Position numbers and translations under genes: made by a program. The notes under the pieces are model-generated. The model worked only from the letters and a program-made list of their open reading frames with translations. It made no database searches and was not told where the DNA came from. Shown one piece after another: positions 23,179-30,630 of a stretch of DNA of 33,036 nt. Source of the DNA: an uncultured Pseudomonadota bacterium (GTDB lineage Bacteria; Myxococcota_A; UBA796; UBA9615); the NCBI GenBank assembly GCA_937891735.1, contig CALAGR010000479.1, positions 1-33,036 on the forward strand. The letters run 5' to 3'. Every line of letters begins with the position of its first letter. Within the stretch, counting starts at the first letter, position 1.

Positions 23179-24681
23179 ATGATGCGCCGCCTGCGGTTGG
23201 CAGTCCTGTTGCCCTTGCTGCTGCTGTGCCTGGACCCGGGTCCGGCGCACGCGGACGCGAGCTTTCGCCCGGCGAGCGTGGGTGGCTACTTCCGGATCAT
23301 GGCCCGCCCGGACTTCCAGGGCGGCAGCGGACGGCTGGGTCACTGGAACCTGTACGGACGCCTGCTCAACGAGGGCCCGTGGGCCGCGCTGGAGCTGCGC
23401 CTGCATCTGCTGCCCCAGGAGTCTGGTAGCCGCGCGGTCTGGACGAACCTGCACCTGCGCATCGAAGGCGGCTCCGTGCGCAACGCCGAGGCGTCCGGCG
23501 GCAAGCTCGGTGAGTTCTCCTTCAGCCAGCTGTACGTCGAGGCCGGCAACGTGCTCCTGGAGGGGGTGACCTGGCGGCTGGGTACGCTGGAGTACTGGTA
23601 CGGCGACCTGGGCTTGTACGACATGCGGCCCGCGGAGCTGTTCTTCCAGACCCTGGGCGTGTCCGCGAAGCTGCAGAAGGGGCCGGTGGAGCTGCTCCTG
23701 GGCTTTGGGGACTCCGGGTTCGCCATCGGGGGCTTTGAGTACTCCACGGTCCTGACCGCGGGTGGGGCGGTTCGGCTGCGCGCGCCCAAGCACCTGGAGA
23801 TCGGGCTCGGCGGGCAGGTCAACTACGAGCCGAAGGTGCAGGGCAACCGCAACGCCCCCTACGACACGCCCAACCTGGACTACGAGGACTGGACCCGGGG
23901 CGAGATCGTGGAGCGGTACCTCGAGGCGCGCCCCGAGCAGGAGGACTACTTCCCCAAGCCCGTCGCCACGAACTCCATGAGCTTCAAGGCGGTGGGGTAC
24001 CTGGGCTTCGGCGACCTCGGGCCCCTGAAGTGGAACTCCTTGTTCGTCAACATCCAGCGGCGCCACCACGACAAGTCCACCGTCGAGACCTTCGAGGGGC
24101 GCGAGTACGACCTGTTCGTGAAGTCGCTGACCGATGAGCGGTACGAGTTCAACCTGGGCAACGAGATGCAGCTCGAGATCGTGCCCGGGCGCTTCGACAT
24201 CGCCTGGGCGCTGCTGTATGGCACCCACTGGGACGCGGACAACGACGTCGCGCCGAGCGACTTCGACCGGGTGATCATGTCCACCGTGCTGCGCATGCAG
24301 GTCTACCTGTCTCCCGTGCTGCACCTGCTCGTCGAGTCCAGCGTGGCCCGGGAGAAGAGCCGCAACGGCAACGCCTACCGAAACCACGCGGACTCCATGT
24401 TCGAGTCGTCCGGGGGCCGGCCCGACCAGCGCGGCCTGGAGTTCGGCGACGCCGACACGCGCGTCACCTGGCAGGGGAAGGGCGGCGTCGTGCTGAGCCC
24501 TCTGGGAGCGGGCATCTACGTGCGCCCCTCGCTGCGCCTCCTGTACGGCGTGCAGTACTCCACGATGAACAACGCGTTCGGCAACAGCTTCGTCGAGACC
24601 CCGTCGCAGTACGCCCTGTTCGACACCGTCGAGCGTCACTGGCACCACGTGATCGCGCTCGAAGCGGAGGCCTGGTTTTGA
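23179..24681 (+). CDS. Outer-membrane beta-barrel, maltoporin/carbohydrate-porin-like
   Basis: Signal peptide MMRRLRLAVLLPLLLLCLDPGPAHA; alternating beta-strand pattern; C-terminal aromatic residue (EAEAWF); SQLYVEAGNVLLEGVTWRLGTLEYWYGDLGLYDMRP resembles LamB-type porins; sits in a glucan cluster. Confidence 0.65.
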   Translation: MMRRLRLAVLLPLLLLCLDPGPAHADASFRPASVGGYFRIMARPDFQGGSGRLGHWNLYGRLLNEGPWAALELRLHLLPQESGSRAVWTNLHLRIEGGSVRNAEASGGKLGEFSFSQLYVEAGNVLLEGVTWRLGTLEYWYGDLGLYDMRPAELFFQTLGVSAKLQKGPVELLLGFGDSGFAIGGFEYSTVLTAGGAVRLRAPKHLEIGLGGQVNYEPKVQGNRNAPYDTPNLDYEDWTRGEIVERYLEARPEQEDYFPKPVATNSMSFKAVGYLGFGDLGPLKWNSLFVNIQRRHHDKSTVETFEGREYDLFVKSLTDERYEFNLGNEMQLEIVPGRFDIAWALLYGTHWDADNDVAPSDFDRVIMSTVLRMQVYLSPVLHLLVESSVAREKSRNGNAYRNHADSMFESSGGRPDQRGLEFGDADTRVTWQGKGGVVLSPLGAGIYVRPSLRLLYGVQYSTMNNAFGNSFVETPSQYALFDTVERHWHHVIALEAEAWF

Positions 24682-26900
24682 TCCGTCGAGCTCTGCCGCT
24701 GTTGATTCTGATCCTCGCGAGCGGCTGCCTGCGCCGGGCGGAGCTGGTGCGCGCGCCGGCGCCGACGGCCGTGGCGGCGGTGTTCCTGTTCGATCAGGAG
24801 GACGACTCCGCGGTCCTGGAGGCACCCGAGTCCCTCGTCCGGGCGTGCACGTCGCTGCTCCAGGGGCACAACCTGCTGGTGGGGGCGCTGCCGACGGAGC
24901 AGTGGGCGGATGCGTTCGCGACCAGGCGCAGCACCCGTCAGCGCATGCTGTCCCTCTTCGAGCAGACGGACCAGGACGTGGTGCTGCTGGTCGAGACGCG
25001 GGCCCGGTTCGGCACCCTCATAGAGGGGCGCTATCGATGGACGGTGCCCGTGCAGCTGACCCTGGCCCGGAGGGGTGGCGAGGACTTCCCGGTTCAGGCG
25101 AGCGTGGAGGTGCCGGTCTTCCTGCGGTTCGCCCACGAGGGTGGGCTGGAGGCGGTGGAGGCTGCGAGCCCGACGATCACGCGGCGGCTGACCCGCATGG
25201 CGGACGAGCTCCTGGCCGAGGGGAGCAGGATCGGAGCCCGGCGTCGTCCGGCGGCTCCGGATCGGATGGCGGCGCGGGTCCCAGCCTCTGCCGACGCGAT
25301 CTACTTCGCCCTGCTGGACCGGCACCGCAACGGCGATCCGAGCAACGACGGCGACGTGGATCGGGCGGATCCCCAGGCGTTTCACGGCGGCGATCTGCGG
25401 GGCGTGATCGACGATCTCGACCGCCTCGCGGGCATGGGCTTTGCCAGCGTCTGGCTCAGCCCCGTGTGGCGCACGCGGGACGAGCGGATCGGACCCTGGG
25501 GGGCGTTTCACGGGTACTGGGTGCAGGATCCGGGGGCGGTCGATCCCCGCTTTGGCACCGCGGACGAGCTCGCCGAGCTGAGCGACGCCCTTCGGGACCG
25601 GGGCATGGGGCTGATCCTCGACATGGTGACCAACCACGTGGCCCCGGGCAGCCCGCTGCTCACGGAGCACCCCGACTGGTTTCATCACAACGGCGACATC
25701 ATCGACTGGAACGACCCGGTGCAGGTCGTGATCAACGACGTGCATGGCCTTCCGGATCTGGCCCAGGAGCTCCCCGCGGTGCGCGACTGGCTCGTGGGGG
25801 ACGGACAGGCCTGGATCGAGCGTGTGCATCCGGAGGGGTTCCGGCTCGACGCGGTGCGCCACGTGGGGCTCGACTTCTGGGCGGACTACAACCGCTCGAT
25901 GCGCGCAGTGGGGGGTGAGGATCTGACGCTGGTGGGCGAGCTCTTCGACGGGGATCCGGCCACGGTCGATCACTACTGGAGGACCGGCGGGTTCAGCGGG
26001 ATGTTCGACTTCCCGCTGCACTACGCGCTGCTCGATGTGCTGTGCGGGGATGCACCGGTGGGCAAGCTCGCCTCGGTGCTGGCCCAGGATCGCCACCACC
26101 CGGATCCAAGCCAGCTCGTGACCTTCCTCGACAACCACGACCTGCCCCGCGTCGCGTCGCGCTGCACGCCGGACGAGCTCGGTGGGGCGCTCACCGCCCT
26201 GCTGAGCCTGCGGGGGCGGCCCGCGATCACCTGGGGCACCGAGGCGGGACTGGACGGCGCCGAGGAGCCAGCCAACCGCGCGGACTTCCCCTGGGGGGAG
26301 GCTCGGCCCTGGGAGAAGCAGATCGTGCACGGGCTGAGCTTGCGCGCCGCGAATCCGGCCCTGCGATCCGCCCACCGGGAGGTCCTGTTCCTCGGAGACG
26401 CGCAGGTCGCGTTCCTGCAGCGAGCTCCGGGGGGCGACGACGCCGCGGTCCTGGCCGTCAACCGCGCAGATCGGGATTGGTCGATGGACCTGCCCAGCGG
26501 AGAGTGGCGGGACACCTCCCGGGGGGCCGTCGTGCGCAGCCCCGTCAACGTGCCCGCGCGGTCGGTGCTGCGGTTGCTGGGCCAGACGACCTACGCCCGG
26601 CTGGCGGGTCCGGCGAGCGTGTCGTTCCGCGTGACCGGGGCGCCCCTCGCCGACGGCGACGTGCTGCTCCTGGTGGGCAGCGGGCCGGAGCTCGGCAACT
26701 GGGACCCGATGGCCGGGCTCCTCGCGTCGGGACGGAGCGCCGCGACGCTGGCGACCGCGCAGGTGCCCGCTGGGTTCGTCATGGAGTACAAGTTCGTCGT
26801 GCTCGCCGCTGACGGCACCGTCACCTGGGAGCAGCGGGGCAACCGCTACCTGCTCGCCGAACCCGGCGCCTCTGAGATCGCCGCAACCTGGAGCGTCTGA
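24678..26900 (+). CDS. Lipoprotein alpha-amylase family protein (GH13) with an N-terminal domain of unknown function and a C-terminal CBM20 starch-binding domain
   Basis: TTG start overlapping the upstream TGA; LLILILASGCLRR lipobox; DRHRNGDPSNDGDVDRADPQAFHGGDLRGVIDDLD, LDMVTNHVAPGSPL, EGFRLDAVRHV, LVGELFDG, FLDNHDLPR; C-terminal VSFRVTGAPLADGDVLLLVGSGPELGNWDPMAG...EYKFVVLAADGTVTWEQRGNR (CBM20-like). Confidence 0.92.
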   Translation: MIRRALPLLILILASGCLRRAELVRAPAPTAVAAVFLFDQEDDSAVLEAPESLVRACTSLLQGHNLLVGALPTEQWADAFATRRSTRQRMLSLFEQTDQDVVLLVETRARFGTLIEGRYRWTVPVQLTLARRGGEDFPVQASVEVPVFLRFAHEGGLEAVEAASPTITRRLTRMADELLAEGSRIGARRRPAAPDRMAARVPASADAIYFALLDRHRNGDPSNDGDVDRADPQAFHGGDLRGVIDDLDRLAGMGFASVWLSPVWRTRDERIGPWGAFHGYWVQDPGAVDPRFGTADELAELSDALRDRGMGLILDMVTNHVAPGSPLLTEHPDWFHHNGDIIDWNDPVQVVINDVHGLPDLAQELPAVRDWLVGDGQAWIERVHPEGFRLDAVRHVGLDFWADYNRSMRAVGGEDLTLVGELFDGDPATVDHYWRTGGFSGMFDFPLHYALLDVLCGDAPVGKLASVLAQDRHHPDPSQLVTFLDNHDLPRVASRCTPDELGGALTALLSLRGRPAITWGTEAGLDGAEEPANRADFPWGEARPWEKQIVHGLSLRAANPALRSAHREVLFLGDAQVAFLQRAPGGDDAAVLAVNRADRDWSMDLPSGEWRDTSRGAVVRSPVNVPARSVLRLLGQTTYARLAGPASVSFRVTGAPLADGDVLLLVGSGPELGNWDPMAGLLASGRSAATLATAQVPAGFVMEYKFVVLAADGTVTWEQRGNRYLLAEPGASEIAATWSV

Positions 26901-27994
26901 TGGCCACCGTCGAACTCGACAAGGTCGGCAAGCTCTACGGCGCCACCCGCGCCATCTCGGACGTGTCCCTGTCGGTCGCGCAAGGGGAGTTTCTGGTGCT
27001 CGTGGGGCCGTCCGGCTGCGGCAAGTCCACGCTGCTGCGCATGGTCGCGGGGCTGGAGGAGATCAGCGAAGGGGAGCTCCGGATCGGCGGCGCGCGCGCC
27101 AACGAGAAGGCACCGCGGGACCGGGACGTGGCGATGGTGTTCCAGAGCTACGCGCTGTATCCGCACATGACGGTCCGGGACAACATGGCCTTCGGGCTCA
27201 AGGTGCGGAAGCAGCCGAAGGCCGAGATCGATCGACTGGTCGCCGACGCCGCCCGCATGCTGGAGCTGGAGCCGTTGCTGGACCGCCTGCCCAAGGCCAT
27301 GTCGGGCGGTCAGCGGCAGCGTGTCGCGATGGGTCGGGCGATCGTGCGGCAGCCGCAGGTGTTCCTGTTCGACGAGCCCCTGTCCAACCTCGACGCCGCC
27401 CTGCGCACGCAGATGCGGGGCGAGCTCAAGGCGCTGCACGCACAGCTCGGCGCCACGATGCTGTACGTGACCCACGACCAGGTCGAAGCGATGACGCTGG
27501 CGGATCGGATCGCGGTGCTGCGTCTGGGGGTGCTGCAGCAAGTGGGCACCCCCGTGGAGCTGTACGAGCGCCCCGCGAACCGGTTCGTCGCCGGCTTCAT
27601 CGGCTCACCCGCCATGAACTTCCTCGAGGGCCGCATCGTGGGCGGCGCGTTCGAGCACGGAGGGGTGACGGTGCCGCTGGGCCAGGCCATCCCGGCCTCC
27701 GAGGGGACCGACGTCGTGCTCGGGGTGCGGCCCCACGGGCTGGAGTTGAGCACCGATGGGGCTGGCTTTGCAGGGCGGGTGGGGCTCGTCGAGCTGACCG
27801 GCTGGGAGACCCATGTGCACGTGGACGTCGCTGGCGTCGAGCTGGTGGTGAGAGTCGAGACAGCAGGCTCCGCGGGCCGCATCCGCCAGGGTGACGAGGT
27901 CCGGGTGCGACCCAAGGCGGGAGCTGCCTACCTGTTCGAGCCAGGAGCCACCGGCGCGGCGTTGCTCCACCCCGGCGGCGCCGCGGCGTCCTAG
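26900..27994 (+). CDS. malK: ABC transporter ATP-binding protein, MalK/UgpC (CUT1) family
   Basis: LVGPSGCGKSTLLRMVAGLEEISEGELRIGG; VFQSYALYPHMTVRDNMAFGLKVR; MSGGQRQRVAMGRAIVRQPQVFLFDEPLSNLDAALRTQMRGELK; VTHDQVEAMTLADRIAVL; TOBE-like C-terminus. ATG overlaps the amylase stop (TGATG). Confidence 0.93.
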   Translation: MATVELDKVGKLYGATRAISDVSLSVAQGEFLVLVGPSGCGKSTLLRMVAGLEEISEGELRIGGARANEKAPRDRDVAMVFQSYALYPHMTVRDNMAFGLKVRKQPKAEIDRLVADAARMLELEPLLDRLPKAMSGGQRQRVAMGRAIVRQPQVFLFDEPLSNLDAALRTQMRGELKALHAQLGATMLYVTHDQVEAMTLADRIAVLRLGVLQQVGTPVELYERPANRFVAGFIGSPAMNFLEGRIVGGAFEHGGVTVPLGQAIPASEGTDVVLGVRPHGLELSTDGAGFAGRVGLVELTGWETHVHVDVAGVELVVRVETAGSAGRIRQGDEVRVRPKAGAAYLFEPGATGAALLHPGGAAAS

Positions 27995-30618
27995 ATCGGC
28001 GGCAGGTGCTCGTCGAAGATCCCGCCGTACCGGGGGTCGAGGGGATCGTCCAGCACCCCAGGGCCCGCGGGCTCGGGCGGCAGACTCATGGCCAGGCGGA
28101 ATCCGGAGTCGCCGTACACGCTGGTCGCGGGCCAGCCTGAGCGGGACGCGAGCCGGGCCCTGTCGGGGCGGTCCCACCATGCGCCGCCGCGCTGCACGCG
28201 CATCTCCCGATTCGCGGTCTTCCAACCGTCACACCAGTCCCTGCTCCCCCCCGCGAGGTCGCGCACGCCGAAGCCGTTTACGTCCGCCTCGGCGAACCCG
28301 ACGGGCTTGGGCTGCACCGTGTCCAGGGCGCCCAGCACCAGGGCGTAGCCCGGCACGAACCGGTCACCCCAGGGGAAGAAGCGGCCGTCGGGGGACCGGG
28401 CGGCGTACTCCCACTCGGCCTCCGTGGGCAGGCGGAACCGGATCCCCTCCCGGCGGGTGCGCCACTCAGCGTAGGCGACCGCGTCATCGAAGGACACGGC
28501 CATCACCGGCAGGTTCGGATCCCACACATGCCCCGCGTCGTCGATGGTCGGCAGGGCGATCCGCCCGTGCTCGTCGCGAACGACCAGCTGCCCGCCGTCA
28601 GGCTCGTTGCGGGGAGCGCGGCTCCAGCCCGCCCCCGCCTCGGCCTGCTCGATGTCCTGCAGGAACTCCATGTACTCGGCCATGGTCACGGGCCGGGTCT
28701 GGAAGGCGAAGTCCGGCAGCCGCACGTGCAGACCGGCGAGCCCCTTCTGGGCGTCGCGATCACCGCCGATCCACGCGCGCCCCGCCGGGATGTGCACGAA
28801 GCCGGCGGGCACCTCCTGCGCCGGACGCAGGTTGATCTCCAGGGCGATCCGTTGGCCCCGCGTCGCCCGGAAGGGGAGGCTGACGGGCGCGTAGCCGGGG
28901 AGCCCGGCCCGCAGCAGGTAGCGACCGGGAGCGACGTCGCGGCGCTCGGGGGTGCTCAGGGCCTCCGGCGGGCGGGGGGTGAGCCGTCGGTCGACCTCCA
29001 CCAGCGCACACATGGTGATGCGGGCATCTGCGGGGCTCACCTGCACATCGACCAGCGCGGGGGCCGACAGCAGCGGAGCCCATGTGCCGTCGTCGATGCC
29101 CCGCAGTTCCTCCTCGTAGCGCACGCAGGCCTGAACGTCCCCCTGCAGCTCGGCCTCCTGCAGCCGATCCCATGCGTGCTCGGCCAGGGCGCTGCGGGCC
29201 GGCGCGAACCCGGGCAGCTCCCGAAGCGACGCTCGCAGGCTGTGCTCCATGGCGTTTCGCTGCCGTTCGACCGTCAGCTCCAGGCGATCACGTTCGTCCT
29301 CCGCCGCCCACACCGCCCTGCGGGCCTCAATGGGATCCGTCGCCCGCAGCTGCGCAAGGCGCCGTGCCGCCGTCCGGGTCGCGGCCCGAAGCGAGGTCCG
29401 GGACTGGTACCACTGCAGGCGGTGCTCTTCGGCCTCGCGTAGACACGCCGCCGCCGCCGCCTGCTTGCGTTGCTTCTCCTCGGTGCCCTGCAAGAAGCCT
29501 TCGATGGCCAGGAACAGGTCCCACGCCGTCCCGAACCGGTCCTTCGGGTCCAGCGCCATGGCCTTGAGACAGATCCGCTCCAGGGCTGGCTCGATCAGGC
29601 GCTCGGAGGGCGCGCGGCGGCTGGGCGGGTCGAACCTCCCGCGCGCCACCGCCGTCATCACATCGGCCGCCCGGGATCCCCTGAACGCTGGGCGCAGCGC
29701 CAGCAGCTCGTACAGGATCGCGCCCAGGGCATACACGTCCGCTCGGACGTCGAGCTCCCACCCCCGGGCCTGCTCGGGAGCCATGTACGCCGGTGTGCCG
29801 AGCACCCTTCCATCCTGGGTCTCGTAGATCCCCGCGGTCTCCCCTTCGGCGCCCAGGATGTCGCTGCCTGGGGGCTCCGTCGTGCTCCAGTCGCTGTCGA
29901 GCTGATCCAGTCGCCGGCTCAGGCTGTCGGATTCCGGAGCCAGCGTGGGGGCGAGCTCGGCCAAGGGGGGCGGATCTTCATCGAACAGCGCGGCCAGCCG
30001 TCCCGTGTCGTCGTGGGCGAGGGCCTCCAGGGTGGCGGAGTCTGGCGCACGGCGCGGCGGCTCCACCTTCTCGCCGAAGGGATCGGCCGCGTGGGAGGGC
30101 AGGGGAGCGATCCGCTTGGCGAGCCCCCAGTCCATCACCAGCACCTCACCGAGGCCCCCGATCATGATGTTCCCCGGCTTCAGGTCGCGATGCAGCACGC
30201 CGCGCGTGTGCGCGTAGTGCACGGCCTGGCACATCTGGCCGAAGAGCGTGAGCAGCCGGGGCAGGGAGAAGTGGCCCGCGAGCACGGGGTCTCCGCCCGC
30301 GAGCTCCCGGAGGATCCAGTCGAGGGCGCGTCCGTGCACCCGCTTCATGGCGAAGAAGAGGTTGCCGTCCGCGTCCACACCCAGGTCGTGCACGGGGACG
30401 ATGTTCGGATGCTGCAGCTGCGCGGTCAGCCGCGCCTCGCGGACGAACCGGGCGCGGTACGCGGCGCCCTCGGCGCGCTCGGGCAACAGGACCTTGTAGG
30501 CGAGCTCGCGGTGCAGGCTGCGGTCGCGGGCGGTGTGGATCGCGCCCACGCCCCCCCGCGCGAACACGTCTCCAACGACGTAGCGGCGGGGCAGTTCGTC
30601 GAGGGGATCGTCGCTCAC
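27991..30618 (-). CDS. Serine/threonine protein kinase with C-terminal FGE-sulfatase (SUMF1)-like domain
   Basis: RELAYKVLL, GVLHRDLKPGNIMIGG, VMDWGLAKRI, GTPAYMAPEQARGWELDVRADVYALGAILYELLALRPAF; C-terminal VHIPAGRAWIGGDRDAQ, FRLPTEAEWEYAARSPDGRFFPWGD, VQRGGAWWDRPDRARLASRSG...GFRLAMS. Confidence 0.95.
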   Translation of the reverse strand: MSDDPLDELPRRYVVGDVFARGGVGAIHTARDRSLHRELAYKVLLPERAEGAAYRARFVREARLTAQLQHPNIVPVHDLGVDADGNLFFAMKRVHGRALDWILRELAGGDPVLAGHFSLPRLLTLFGQMCQAVHYAHTRGVLHRDLKPGNIMIGGLGEVLVMDWGLAKRIAPLPSHAADPFGEKVEPPRRAPDSATLEALAHDDTGRLAALFDEDPPPLAELAPTLAPESDSLSRRLDQLDSDWSTTEPPGSDILGAEGETAGIYETQDGRVLGTPAYMAPEQARGWELDVRADVYALGAILYELLALRPAFRGSRAADVMTAVARGRFDPPSRRAPSERLIEPALERICLKAMALDPKDRFGTAWDLFLAIEGFLQGTEEKQRKQAAAAACLREAEEHRLQWYQSRTSLRAATRTAARRLAQLRATDPIEARRAVWAAEDERDRLELTVERQRNAMEHSLRASLRELPGFAPARSALAEHAWDRLQEAELQGDVQACVRYEEELRGIDDGTWAPLLSAPALVDVQVSPADARITMCALVEVDRRLTPRPPEALSTPERRDVAPGRYLLRAGLPGYAPVSLPFRATRGQRIALEINLRPAQEVPAGFVHIPAGRAWIGGDRDAQKGLAGLHVRLPDFAFQTRPVTMAEYMEFLQDIEQAEAGAGWSRAPRNEPDGGQLVVRDEHGRIALPTIDDAGHVWDPNLPVMAVSFDDAVAYAEWRTRREGIRFRLPTEAEWEYAARSPDGRFFPWGDRFVPGYALVLGALDTVQPKPVGFAEADVNGFGVRDLAGGSRDWCDGWKTANREMRVQRGGAWWDRPDRARLASRSGWPATSVYGDSGFRLAMSLPPEPAGPGVLDDPLDPRYGGIFDEHLPPI

Positions 30619-30630
30619 GGCGGGGCGGGC

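Noticed and set aside
28090-28800. Catalytic formylglycine-generating enzyme
   Set aside because: The expected cysteine is absent from the GGAW segment; only the fold is supported.
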